64,000 nucleotides of DNA from Flabesymbios commensalis. Taxonomy: Eukaryota; Annelida; Polychaeta; Terebellida; Flabelligeridae. The position numbers were made by a program, and so were the translations under genes. Below are positions 10,490 to 22,372 of the stretch, piece by piece (position 1 is the first letter of the stretch; every line of letters starts with the position of its first letter). Where the stretch lies: assembly GCA_964017125.1 (NCBI GenBank), contig OZ024914.1:25549623-25613622 (forward strand), given 5' to 3'. Under the pieces are notes generated by a model. The model was not told the origin of the DNA. It was given only the letters and a program-made list of their open reading frames with translations, and ran no database searches.

Positions 10490-11324
10490 GGCCCCAGGGT
10501 GTGCTGATGGATACACACGCGGGGCTAATTTCTGCTCGTAGACATGAAATCTACACCGGGTGAACCGGGTACTGCTCGAGTACTGAAATAATCGGGGTGT
10601 AGAGCAAGTACACCATCCATCTATGTACTACTGACAAGTACTATGATGTAGTGCTGACCAGTATTGGTAAACTGAATGTACTGCATTGCATAGGAAGTAT
10701 CATGTTTTAGCAAGAAAATAATTAAGTGTAGGCCTAATTATTATAAATAATACATCCGCACTTCCTTTGGTTTACCTCACTTCTGTTGTGCCACTAGTTT
10801 CACTTATAGTGGAAACTATTGTATCAATGAAAAGATTAGTAGTGTTTTGTGTCGTAGAGTGTAAACCAAATAAGACAGGGGACCATTTTGAGATACGATA
10901 CGTTTAGGTCATCATTAGCACATGATTAGGGTGGCAGATAAAATGAGTTAGCTTGAGTGGTAGGAGGAGGGGGGGGGGGGGGTAAACTGTTGTATGGAAA
11001 GCTCAAAGTGTTCATCAAATATTTGAAAAAAAGGCTTCACTCCAGATTGAACAACATTTAATATACAGTTGTACCAGGGAAACAAAAGCTATGTAGCCTG
11101 ATTAAAAGCTATAGAAATGTGATAAGTGAATTCAAACACATTTTGTAAAAAAGATTGTGTTCAATGTTATATTCTCTGTCAACTTTTAGAATGGAATTGT
11201 TTCTCACATTTAAAGGGTGGCCGCAGAGTGACAGTGGACATGTACTTTGCCAAAAATTCCCCCAGAACAGAAGAGAGGTGCATGTTTTCTACTAATGATA
11301 TGAATAATATACATGAGCCAAGCA
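10490..11324. other. Unassigned stretch with poly-G
   Basis: Holds a run of about 13 G near 10970. No gene or repeat family recognised. Confidence 0.5.
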
Positions 11325-11442
11325 CCCCAACACAAATACAATACAAAACGTCGGCCCATTGTTGGATTGATGATGGCCCACCGTCGTCGATGTAGGACCA
11401 CTATTAACCCAACATTGGATCAACGTTGTGTGTATGTTGGTA
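11325..11442. mobile_element. D7: family D/J element
   Basis: CCAACACAAATACAATACAA at left, core GATGGCCCACCGTCGTCGAT, right end CAACGTTGTGTGTATGTTGG. Confidence 0.65.
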
Positions 11443-11627
11443 ACAATCCAGACAGGTGCCTCCATGATAAAAACCGTGATCAACACCATTGTAGACCTGG
11501 AGATTATTAGACAATAGGTTATGGCAAATCACACGTATTACATGATATGATGTCGCTATCAGAACGGTTATTGTAACGTAAAATAGGGGATATTAATATT
11601 GTAGAATCATCAATACTTCGTCACCTT

Positions 11628-11684
11628 AGATATGAAAGGGTGTATCTGCCACTTTACAAAGTGGCAGAAACACCCTTTCATATC
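11628..11684. repeat. F2: family F hairpin
   Basis: GAAAGGGTGTATCTGCCACT, TTACAAAGTGGCAGAAACAC and CCTTTCATATC; 1 mismatch in the stem. Confidence 0.8.
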
Positions 11685-12309
11685 CAAGAGGACGACTTCG
11701 TTCATGCTTTTTACACTCAGATCCTAATCGTTGTAACAGTCATCACTGGGTGTGATCGGGAAAAAAGTGCTAAATGTGTGTTGATAATTTCAAAAGTTAC
11801 CGCAGTTTGTGGGACAAAAAGTCTACAATCGTCTACTATTATTATCAGTCTTTTACTGTGGATACGCTTTTCAAACGTGATGTAAACATCATTCCGATGG
11901 ACTAAATTAATAATCATGTCAAAGTCTCTTCCACTTTTTGGGGAATGCTGTGGTGTCAAAGCTTTCACCATTTGTTATAAAATATACCCGAAATGTTATG
12001 CATTTCTGAATATACCCAATACAATAAACTTACACCATAAAGTATTTTTTTAAGAAATATAAAGTGACCAAAAAAGAGTAAAGAACAAACATCAATATTT
12101 TAGGTAGTTATTTAAATAAATAACCACTTCAAAAAAATCCAGAATGTTGATTCGCTAATATTTGTCACGAAAAAAACAAAAAAAACAGAATAAAAAGCTA
12201 ATCTGAAACAGTATTTTCTACAGTCTAGACTTCCGTTGCAGACAGAGGGTGTTACATATGTATATGACACCGTGAACATGGTCCACGGCCAGTTTAGACT
12301 TTACAGAGA

Positions 12310-12393
12310 GGGACATCGAGCCAATGTTGGCTGTATGATGGGCCAGCGTCAGAGACGCTGGCCCACCTTACAGACAACACTGGCCCAGCATTC
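12310..12393. mobile_element. D8: family D element
   Basis: GATGGGCCAGCGTC pairs with GACGCTGGCCCACC around AGA; outer arm GAGCCAATGTTGGCTGTATG. Confidence 0.72.
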
Positions 12394-12631
12394 AGAGTAG
12401 TCCAGCCAGTGATTTATGATAAAGCACGCTCCTGACCCTACATACGTACAAAACCTGTAGAATAACGGCTTTTATGGTCGGTTTGTGTTTTGTACTTGCC
12501 ATCATCTGTCACATGAACCCCAACTAATCCATGAACAATACCTAAGTATATCGATCTTATTACGAGATCCGGCATAAATTTACGTCGGTGACGGTTGACT
12601 GTAATGGCATGCATCCGCTACTTCTTTGGCT

Positions 12632-12826
12632 TTTAAAGCGCCGTAATATGCTTGTAAAAACCATGGGGACCGAAGGGTTTTTATCAATTTGAAATCATAA
12701 TAAATGTCTTTCCGATTAATATGAATACCTATGTTATATGTCTACAGCCTTTATAGATATTTGTACTCTTACAGACGTTAGACGTCAGATTCTGATGTCT
12801 AAACCCCGCGCTGTAAGACATGTGAC
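12632..12826. mobile_element. A2: diverged family A MITE
   Basis: The family A interior is recognisable (CATGGGGACCGAAGGGTTTT, GAATACCTATGTTATATG) with a shortened hairpin (ACGTCAGATTCTGATGTC) on the right ending GCGCTGTAAGAC. The TTAA flanks have decayed. Confidence 0.7.
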
Positions 12827-13300
12827 CTAATAATTTTCTAATGAAAAATATCATTTTGGATATTTGAACACAATGATGTTGATCCACGGCGGCCATTTTA
12901 AAAATTGTATAGCATTTATTGCACATGGACGAACGGACGGATAGAGAACGGACGGATATTGACTTGACTATAAAGCAGCCCCACTGAAGTGACACTGGAT
13001 AAAAAGGCATACCATGCGGATTTTCTTTCAAAAACATGAGATTGAATCCATACGGAACTAGGACACGTCAGGTCATATCACCAGGACAAAGCATGATTAG
13101 TTTTCAAAGACTGTGTGTGTCTGTTTTTGCCAGTGTTACATTTTTACCTGCCATTAATTCGTCTGCTGAACCTTGGCTAATCGATGAACATCGGCGTGAC
13201 AGATCGGAGTCATTATATTCTAATTACAACCACCTATCCATTGTCACCGAGGTAATCTGTGTGTATGAATACTTCAAATCATTCTAATCCTCACAGTCTA

Positions 13301-13373
13301 TACCGCAAAGCCAAAAGGCAGTAACTGCTTACTTGAAAAGTAAGCAATTACTGCCTTTTGGATTTGCACGACC
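13301..13373. repeat. E2: family E hairpin
   Basis: GCAAAGCCAAAAGGCAGTAA ... TTACTGCCTTTTGGATTTGC; 1 mismatch in the outer arm. Loop CTTACTTGAAAAGTAAG is itself palindromic. Confidence 0.82.
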
Positions 13374-14559
13374 GCTGGAAATGTGAAAAAAATCGGTTAT
13401 TTCATTCATCCTAACATTATATTTTGTAAATTAATGTACTGTCCCTAGTATATGTATGGATTGACATTGTGTGAAATCAACCATATTTAGGTCATACTAT
13501 ATTAGTGGGTCCTGATAAATGTGCGCCTAAATGAAAGCCCGGGTCTATCAGTAAAATCTGAGCAGCACACCCGGTGTCGCGGATCGCGAAAGCGAAACGC
13601 AACTATAAGCTGTTGAAAATGTAAATTTATTATATAGAACTGTAAGCCTGTGCCAACTTATAAATAAAATACAATTATGATACAATCTTCAAACTGTACA
13701 GCATTGCCAACGGCTAACATTCATGAACTGTACGTGCAGTAAAACAAACACAATTCTACACATTTAATTTCACACCGCAGTATACTTGAATTGTAGGCCT
13801 CCTACAGTGGATGCGTTTTAAATCTTAAAATACTCATCTAGTACTCCCGAACCGAAGGCTTCATCATAATAGATAGAAGCCTTTGTGTAAGTGTGTAGTT
13901 AAGATGACGTGTTGATAGGTGACTTCTCTACAACGGTAGGACAAGTCGTTCCCGACCATTATTATGTCGACTTCCTTGGCTGACCATACATTTATGGTTA
14001 ATATATTGTTATGGTGTCCGTATATATACATTTTTTACTTTATAACTATTAAACCATCTCATTATTCATGTACACTGTATATATGTATTAGGTTAAAACT
14101 GATTTATAAACCCCAAGTCATCATACTTGCTTAAATGCTCATCGTGCTTAAATGATGGAAATGATGTATTATAAAAAGTCAAATATATATTCAGCACAGA
14201 TCAGTATACTAAACGATTACTACATTAGTTTTTAATACCGCGTATGATACGAGTTATTTAAATCTTTCCAAAAGAGTACGACATTTCAATACTTCGGAAT
14301 TCTGTAAGTGTCAATGTAACCTCAGTGTGCAGCCAATACTGCGATGCAAAGACAAAACGATTCATTGCACTTGATGCAGGACTTAGGTCAAACAGACGTT
14401 GACCTTAGCTTAGGGGCTGCCCTTATAGTCAGATTGTGTTGCTCCAGGCCCGTGTTTGTTGGTCATTCATCATTCAACACCCCGTTGTCTGGACATATAA
14501 TCCCCGTGTTTCCAACAACAGCAATAACTACGAGACATAGCTTAGGTCTACACGTTTGA
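13374..14559. other. Unassigned AT-rich stretch
   Basis: A 71-codon ATG frame (14344-14559, plus) shows no recognisable domain and is probably chance. Confidence 0.5.
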
Positions 14560-14664
14560 CAAGGTGTGAATTATTTCAAAGTATAACTGCCAATATTTTT
14601 AAATAGTGTATGGGTTCAATTTAGTGAGCATTGAAAAACACACGTCCACATCATCGAACAAACG
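14560..14664. repeat. 100-bp dispersed pair, copy 1
   Basis: ATTTCAAAGTATAACTGCCA, ATAGTGTATGGGTTCAATTT and GAGCATTGAAAAACACACGT match copy 2 at about 87% by eye. Confidence 0.8.
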
Positions 14665-15232
14665 CCCACCAAGAATACGTCGAGGAATTTAATTTCAAAT
14701 CTATGTAATTTTCACGTGCTTTAATTTTCCTCAGGTGAGCACAGATGCAACATAATCCAATCAACCCCGATGAAGTTAATAATAAGCATCTCATTTGACC
14801 CAGTACATCGCTATGGAACAGGTAAACTATGACTTTGACAAATGACAGGTGCTCGTTTGGTGAACGCTTCATTCCCCAGACTGTGTCTACTGGCAGTAAA
14901 CAAAGCCTGATAATAAGCCGAGACCCGCGCCACGGCTCTTTTTCTTCCCACAGAAAGCACTCTGTACCCCGAGTATTATATTTCCAATTAGTCTTTGTGG
15001 TCGTATACATGTGCCGGTGAAAAAAAATACAGTCGGAAATTCCCCTAAGCACAGATCCAACGTATGTCTGTAAAATAATAATAAAATATAAAATAATCGT
15101 CTGTCCATATTCAAAGCGTTGTTTTAACTTGAAAGCTATCAGACATATTGAGCAATTTGAAGTTGTGTCCCGCTTGCGCGACCCACCACTTCAAGTGGCT
15201 GAATATAATATTGTGATATTGTTTCAATTCTA

Positions 15233-15334
15233 TTTTAATCATTTCAAAGTATAACAGACAATAATTTGAAATAGTGTATGGGTTCAATTCATTGAGCATT
15301 GAAAAACACACGTTCACATCATCGAACAGACGTT
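15233..15334. repeat. 100-bp dispersed pair, copy 2
   Basis: Same order of blocks as copy 1, 670 bp away, same orientation. May be a small duplication or another short repeat family. Confidence 0.8.
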
Positions 15335-15820
15335 CCATGACGGCTTTTCAAATTAAAACATAAAGTACAAATAGTGTAAACTAATTAAACTCTAACTTGC
15401 AACTTTGGTGAATTTGGTAGAAAAACCAGAGCATATTAAGCCTTCAAATGAAAAGTAGGCCTACGTGTAGTATTAAAATATATACACCCAGGCACTATAT
15501 CAACACTTGTGTTTAAATGCTATCGTTCACTTTTCATGTGTATATTGTCTTATGTGTTATCTACATCTATGTTACGACGCCAATAGATTACAAATATTTA
15601 AACATGTCATATCTAGGAATCTCACTTTCAGCAGCTTATTTATACCAATATCATATCGTAAATATTCGGGTGTGACATAAATCAATATAGAGCAGCAATA
15701 GGGAGGTATCAATCTGTTTGTTTACAAAGCCTTACATTCCGGTTATATAATCCACTATACAACAACCAGACATGCTGGGCGACCTTTTCTGCCCTAGTGT
15801 TCCATATCATTATAAAATGT

Positions 15821-18800
15821 ATGCTCAATTGCTCAATCCTAAACGTTATTACTATTCTCTTTCTCATCCTTCTAGAGTGCGGAGATATAGAGACAAATCC
15901 AGGCCCTACACTAATTAACAATTTAATATTTTCTCACAGCAACGTTAGAAGCCTTCTGGCTAAAAGATCTGACGAAAAAATAGCTGAGCTACAACTTATG
16001 GCCACAGATCATAAAATTAATGTTATATCACTTTCGGAAACCTGGCTAAATAACTCTGTACCTGAGGAATTATTAACCTTAACTGGCTTTCAAAAACCTT
16101 TTTTAAAGAACAGAGAGATTAGGAGTGGTGGAGGTGTCGCTGTATACTGTGCAAATCATATTCCAGCACTTAGAAGACATGACATTGAGAATACAGGTAA
16201 TAATATTGAGTGTATATGGTTAGAAATTTTAGCGCAGAACAAAAAGATTTTATTTAGTGTATATTACAGACCACCAGGTCAAAGTGCCGCACAATGTGAT
16301 AATTTCATCTCCGCTCTTCAAACATCAATTGACCGTGCACATGACGGTGGCGCTACCCACATTATTATAACAGGTGATTTCAATGACACCTGTAAAGTAT
16401 GGCACGATAACCATGCATCAAGTGAGTTACGATGCAAGCTACGAAATTTTGTAAATGACAAAGGGCTTTGTCAGTTAATCAACGGACCGACACGCATTTC
16501 TACTGATGGTGACGGTAATCTACTAGATTTATTCATCACAGATTCTCCAGACAAAATAACCTATTGTGACATCCTGTCTCCTATATCAAACTGTGACCAT
16601 GCTACCATTATATGTAAATTATCTGTTGCTTGTCCTTTAAATAAGAGTTTCAAGCGTACCGTTTGGAACTTAAAAAAAGCGAATTTTGAAGGGTTTAGAC
16701 ATGCCTTACAGTCCGCACCCTGGGATGCAGGCATAGACATGTATGATGATATTGATGATAAGTTGTCCTATTGGTATGACTTGTTCGCTTTGATAATGGC
16801 CGATTATATTCCACACAATACTGTTACTGTTCATGTAAAAGAAAAACCCTGGGTTAATTGTGAATTGAAAAGGCTAATACGAAGACGCAATGTACTTTGG
16901 AAGCGTTATAAACGCACCCAACAATCCACACACTATAATTGTTTCAAGGTGCTCCGAAATCGGGTAACTAGTTTAAATCGCTCACTACGTAAAACCTATT
17001 ACCAGAACCTGGGTGAAGAGCTATGTAGCTCTCAGATATCAGAACGACAATGGTGGAAAACTGTCAAAAAGGTAACAGGTGCAGGCGTGCAGCGAAGCAT
17101 ACCAGTTCTCATTGAACAGGATTTACCAGTATCAGACCCTGTTCAAAAAGCTAACATTTTCAATTCATACTTTGCAGATCAGTGTACACTACCCGCTAAT
17201 GCTGAAAATCATAATTTGCCTGACACAAATTTCGAAACTGACCAAAGACTAGATACAATAAACTTTCAACCGTGTGAAGTCAAAAAACTTTTGAATTCAG
17301 TGGACCAAAATAAAGCGTCAGGACCAGACAATATTAGCAACTTGGTACTTAAAGAGGTAGCCAGGGAAGTGTGTACACCTCTCTGTAAAATATTCAACCA
17401 GTCATTAATAGCTGGAGTGTATCCCAACTATTGGAAATCAAGTCATGTCATACCGATTCATAAGAAGGATGACCCCAAAAATAAATCAAATTATAGACCA
17501 ATATCTCTACTATGCAATATTTCAAAAATATTTGAGAGGTTAGTCCATCAGAAACTATATTCTTTCTTACAGCACAATACACTTCTCAGTTCAAACAATT
17601 CAGGTTTTCACTCAGGCGATAGTACCATAAATCAGCTTACTAGTATAACTCATAATATTTACAAAGCCATTGACAAAGGCAAAGATATTCGTGTAGTATT
17701 TTTAGACATGTCAAAGGCATTCGACAAAGTCTGGCACAAAGGTATTGTTCACAAACTGAAGTGCAAAGGTGTAAGTGGCTCTCTCCTCAGGTGGTTTGAA
17801 AGCTACCTGGAAGGCAGACGCCAACGTGTCGTGATAGACGGTTCTTTCTCGGACTACCAGCCAGTTAAAGCTGGTGTTCCACAAGGCTCCATACTGGGCC
17901 CTCTCCTTTTCTTGGTTTAGATTGACGACATAAGCCAAGACATTATTTCTGACATTCACCTCTTTGCTGATGACATTATATTAATTCAATACGTAGATGA
18001 CCCAGTTATTTCAGCTAACATCTTAAATTCGGATCTTTCACTGTTAATGTCTTGGACACTGAAGTGGTTAATGTTGTTTAATGTTTTGAAATGTGTAGTG
18101 CTAAACATATCTCTGAAGCGTAAAACCCTAACTCATCCACCATTGACTTTAAATGGATTTGAGCTAGAACAGGTTTCTTCTCATCGCCATCTAGGTTTAG
18201 TTTTTAATAGCTCCTTCACCTGGAACGATCACATCGAACACCTCTGCCAAAAAGCTGGTAAATTAATAAACATGATGAAGTACCTCAAATATATTCTTCC
18301 ACGTGAAGCTCTAGAGAAAATCTACATTTCACGAATTCGTTCAATGATAGAATATGGTAACGTTTTGTATGACAACTGCCCTAAATATCTGTCTGATCGT
18401 CTCGAAAGTGTACAGCTAGACGCTGCCCGTGTATGCACTGGTGCCCTTCCACAATCTAACTGTCAAAAAACTCTCTCTGAAATTGGCTGGGAAACCCTGC
18501 AAGCTCGTCGAAAATGGCACAAACTCATTCATATGTACAAAATAGTAAATCAACTTGTGCCCGACTACCTGCATTCCCACTGTCCAGATTTAGTATCACG
18601 CACCTGTGCTTACAACACTAGACAGTCAAACAGTTTACGATTCCCTATATGTAGGACATCTGCCTTTAAAAATTCATTTTTTCCATCTACCGCACGTTAC
18701 TGGAATGGAATAGATATCCATACGAGAAACTCAGAATCCCTAAGTATATTTAAAAATAAAGTTAAATCTATGTTCCAGACCAGCAACGCTCCCAAATTCT

Positions 18801-19168
18801 ATTATACGTCCATCGATAGGAGAATTTCAATACATCACACACGCCTACGGCTAAATATGTCAAGCCTAAATTCCCAACTCCATCGTGTAGGCTGCTCAGA
18901 AACTGCTGAGTGTTTGTGTGGCGACATAGAAACACCACAACATTATATATTAAAATGTCCTCTCTATTCTGCTCCACGAAATAAGCTGCTGAAAGCAATC
19001 CGAGATATCATTGCACCCGGTGTCCACCACTCTATACTTCCTCATCTTGATCCAATTTTATTTGTAAACATCGTCTTGAAAGGTTGCAATGATGTTCAAG
19101 CTGACGAAAACGTAAACATATTCAAAGCATTTCAACACTTTATTATTGAGAGTGGGCGCTTTAAGTGA
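15821..19168 (+). pseudogene. LINE ORF: leader-2A-endonuclease-reverse transcriptase, interrupted by one stop
   Basis: The first in-frame ATG is at 15821; upstream open codons contain only a GTG (15797), an unlikely animal start. Residues about 5-18 are hydrophobic (ITILFLILL) and residues 19-29 form the 2A motif. The endonuclease follows: SNVRS near 41, LSETWL with the catalytic-type Glu near 73, YRPPG near 147, GDFN near 185 and SNCDHATI near 258. RT landmarks are KASGPDNIS (about 499), YRPISLL, FLDMSKAFD (about 627), AGVPQGSILGP (about 683) and FADD (17963-17974). A stop codon TAG at 17918-17920 lies where the family normally has Tyr (LFLVY-IDD), 14 codons before FADD. Beyond it the same frame runs on to 19168. 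The tail includes a CGDIET..H....C motif (about 1033-1047) typical of the group. Total length is 1115 codons counting the stop. Translation ending at the TAG would lack the RT active site, so this copy cannot encode a working enzyme. Confidence 0.92.
15884..15907 (+). other. 2A ribosome-skipping motif (DIETNPGP) in the LINE leader
   Basis: The codons read D-I-E-T-N-P-G-P, an exact match to the 2A consensus D(V/I)ExNPGP, preceded by Glu-Cys-Gly. In known 2As the peptide bond between the final Gly (15902-15904) and Pro (15905-15907) is skipped during translation, releasing the upstream leader. 2A-like sequences are known from APE-type LINEs of several invertebrates and from sea urchin NLR-type proteins, where the hydrophobic leader plus 2A can act as a dual-targeting signal. 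Here the leader of 28 residues is hydrophobic, as in those cases. Activity is inferred from the motif, not shown. Confidence 0.93.
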
Positions 19169-19241
19169 TCAAACACATCAAGTTCACATAAATTGTGTAA
19201 TCTGATATAGATGCTGTAACGTCCAGTGTGTTATGTATATA

Positions 19242-19266
19242 TATTGTATTGTATTGTATTGTATTG
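19242..19266 (+). repeat. (TATTG)5 in the LINE 3' UTR
   Basis: Five perfect TATTG units sit about 75 bp after the LINE stop codon. Similar pentamers occur in other LINE 3' regions and may mark an internal template slip or a fixed part of the 3' recognition region. Confidence 0.8.
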
Positions 19267-19720
19267 TCTTTTATATGTATTGGAGAGCCCCTCGACTAGC
19301 ACTCGTTGCTACTTGGGTAATCCAAAGCTTGCAAAATAAATATGTTTATATATATACGTAACTTCAATGGTTGCTGTGAAAGGTAGTGCTTATAACAGGT
19401 AACACAGGTTCATCACACATTTTAAAAGATAACATATGATAATCGCGCAGAGGATATTATAATAATTTACATATAATTACTGTGGAGCACACAGGTAAAC
19501 AAATATCGTAATTACCGATTATTCTAGTCACAACATGATAGAAATAAATAAGAAAGTTAGTATATAGTGTTCCTTTTATTAAACAATGTTGGACCAACAG
19601 CCAAACACCACATTATTAACTCGAACTGTCAATTTGGCTAATTCTGATTCTGGTTTGAAATGTTTGCAGAACTCTTGGATTGTCGTCAGATGTGGGTACC
19701 GAATAAAAAATCTCAGATAT

Positions 19721-19829
19721 CCGAGCAAACACAAAATATTTGTTTAACATTTGTACAACGTCGGCCCAACGTCTTCGATGCTGGTCCAACATTCTACAAA
19801 TGTTCTACAAATGTTTTGTGCTTGCTGGG
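19721..19829. mobile_element. J2: family J element
   Basis: CCGAGCAAACACAAAATATT at left and TTTTGTGCTTGCTGGG at right, with AACGTCGGCCCAACGTC in the centre. Confidence 0.8.
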
Positions 19830-20014
19830 ATTGTTGTCACTAACAACTCAAACATAATACGTCTGCCAAGCATAACTATATAATATTATTATATACTCGT
19901 TGGTGACTGTCCGAAACCGGGCAACAGTGACGTCACAGCACAGCACAGAAAGCTGTGTACGGCTACACGTGCAGTAGAGCGGCGTGGAAACCAATGGTAA
20001 TATGATTATGACGG

Positions 20015-20246
20015 TTAACCCTTTAAGCGCTAAGCACGGCTGTAATCGTTTTTAATTTATTTTATTAGCATGTTAATACATTAAATTACAGTTCTTGGGA
20101 TTGAAATGAGTGCATAAACATCAACATTTGCAAATGATTGATCTCAAATTAATAAATATGAGTAACTTCATCCACTTGAAGAAAAGTTGTGGGTCGCGTC
20201 AAGTGGATGATAATTTAAATAAGAGAACTTGGTGATTGAAGGGTGA
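20015..20246. mobile_element. B2: family B MITE
   Basis: Left TTAA with CCCTTTAAGCGCTAAGCACG. Subterminal hairpin on the right (TCCACTTGAAGAAAAGTTGT ... GTCAAGTGGATGA) with one arm damaged. Right terminus mutated (GAAGGGTGAA). Confidence 0.8.
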
Positions 20247-20962
20247 ACGCGCTAGAGTCTGCAGTGATGTTCAGGGTATAAAACATACTAAGTCCATACA
20301 ATGGCTTTAAACATCACAGTAAAAATCAGTACTAGTGAAGAAAAATGAGCTATAAGGTGATCCTACTTATTACACCCTGAGTCACAAGAGCAGAAATAGA
20401 ATTAATCAGATCTGAGACACAATATGATTCCATACTAGTAATAATACATCTCATATACACGCGAATCTAATCAGTCATATGACGCCCATTTATTAATACC
20501 ATTGGTAGTTAATTTGCTTCATGATCACTGAGTTTATATTAATCTACCAGTGAAATGTTATAATTCCAATGAGTATTATTTTTCATGCTGGAATTGTTAT
20601 CTCTTCAAATAATTTTTTTTTTCAAATTTCAATTATGCTTAAAGTACATTTTACAATAAACATCAACTACAGTCACAGTGATAATACAAATGAAAAACAA
20701 ATATAATCGGGTTCGGCGTTTAAAGGGTTTAAAGGGTTTTTGAGTGCTCATCGCCTTGGCCTTTTCCACGTCACACACACACTATTTTTGTGATGAAACG
20801 TGCACTGTTTTTCTAGCTTATTATCGTCATTAAATTATATAAATATGTGGGTAATTTTCATGTGCTCTTTGAGTGATATTTGTATTCAGCAAAATGCGAT
20901 GGCATGATGTCAAAACTCAACACATAGAAAACTGATCATTGTTTATCAGTAAAATGATTACA

Positions 20963-21059
20963 AGAACTAGGCCATTGTTGGTTTATTCTTGGGCAAGCAT
21001 CATAAACGATGGACCAACATTAAGCCAACAATGGGTCAATATCTCCTGTTTTCTGGGAC
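20963..21059. mobile_element. D9: family D element
   Basis: GGCCATTGTTGGTTTATTCT and CCAACATTAAGCCAACAATG arms; right end AATATCTCCTGTTTTCTGGG. Confidence 0.7.
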
Positions 21060-21129
21060 CTGTTCTCAGTATTCAGGTTTTAAAGAAACCTAAGGCACAT
21101 CTACAGCCCCTAAGGGATGTGTATGTGCA

Positions 21130-21275
21130 ATATTAAAGAAATCCATCAAAGGGTTTCCGAGATATGCTCCGGAAACGAAATGCGGAGTCGGACGGCGGGC
21201 CGGACGGCGGGACATCGAAGCGACGCCAATACCCCCGCCCCAACTTCGTCGGCGGGGGGATAAAAAAATACAACA
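21130..21275. repeat. GC-rich CGGACGGCGGG repeat piece
   Basis: CGGACGGCGGGCCGGACGGC and CAACTTCGTCGGCGGGGGGA resemble the 3' tracts of repeat G in style but not in order. Followed 160 bp later by the TTGA microsatellite. Confidence 0.45.
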
Positions 21276-21432
21276 GTACCTGAAAGACAAAGAAACATTC
21301 TGTATTTATATTTATCTTGGAATCATCACACTTTTATTCTCATCGGTATATAAATATAACTATGTGATGATTACAAAATAAATATATATTGGTCATGTGA
21401 GCTCAGTTCCCTGAAGCTTTTGGCACTATATA

Positions 21433-21559
<127 letters not shown>

Positions 21560-22310
21560 TTTAATAAGTCTTTGATTACATCTTTAACTCCTGCAATCCA
21601 CTAAACATATTTTTTTAACCACAGATCTCTTTCCAACATTGGAATGACTCAGTGGTTGCCTTTGTGTATTTCTCAACTGTGTCTTGGTGCAGAATTTATG
21701 AGCGAGCCTGAGCAGCAGCCCCCATGCGTAGATCAAGTAGTGATATCTACATAACTTATAGACTATGAGGTATAATGTTACAATCACAGATAAGACATCA
21801 GCAATTAAAGTAAGAAAATCAAGTATAATGTTTCATTGTTTTTTATTTCAGATGACCAAACGAACAGCAGCTCTCATCTGTCAATTACGTTCTGAAAAAT
21901 AGAGAATGTGTACTTAGCTACATGACATGTTAAATTACTAAATAAAAAAACGTTTTTAATTTCAACTGTCTGCAATCCTGTTTCGTCACAACCAACAAAC
22001 TTTGTACAAAAGTATTGCTGGCATTTTTGCCTCAGATCTGTTGATTATGATACATGATATAAAGATAAAAGCATAATTTAAATTTTCATGCACTTGAAGA
22101 TTTGTCTTTATACCACGATCCACAAACTAATCAGAACTCGTGCTATTGATCAGATGAGACATTGCGTTTGATAATATAACAATGTCCATGACACCATTGA
22201 TAAGATTCTTGTTTCCAAGTCCAGTTTTATTATTATGGTTGTTTTATTAACATTTAGAGTAAAACATATCCCATGCTACCTGCTAATATCAGCGAAAATA
22301 CACGCTAATA

Positions 22311-22372
22311 TAGGATCAGTGTTGGCCCAGCGTTTATGACGCTGGTCCAATATTGATCCTACATTGAGTGAC
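22311..22372. mobile_element. D10: short family D palindrome
   Basis: GGATCAGTGTTGGCCCAGCG pairs with CGCTGGTCCAATATTGATCC around TTTATGA. Confidence 0.75.

Larger units (their letters stand above)
15700..19362 (+). mobile_element. APE-type non-LTR retrotransposon (LINE), near full length, Jockey/CR1 group
   Basis: One long ORF holds an apurinic-type endonuclease followed by a reverse transcriptase and a C-terminal Cys/His motif, the order of Jockey-superfamily LINEs (CR1, Crack, Daphne and relatives). The exact clade cannot be fixed by eye. The 3' UTR after position 19168 carries five TATTG units (19242-19266) and then about 95 bp of unique sequence ending in an A/T-rich AAATAAATATG-like tail near 19340-19362. 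Microsatellite-like tails instead of poly(A) are common in this group. The 5' edge is uncertain: the frame is open back to about 15680 and I found no convincing target-site duplication. No separate upstream ORF1 is visible. With one in-frame stop and no frameshift over about 3.3 kb, the copy looks recent. Inference: it supplies retrotransposition machinery in this genome, but this copy is inactive. Confidence 0.93.

Noticed and set aside
14651-15052. 133-aa minus-strand ORF
   Set aside because: Overlaps one copy of a dispersed 100-bp repeat and shows no domain features.
15709-15796. ORF1 (gag-like) of the LINE
   Set aside because: No room and no coding signal upstream; the long ORF begins almost at once.
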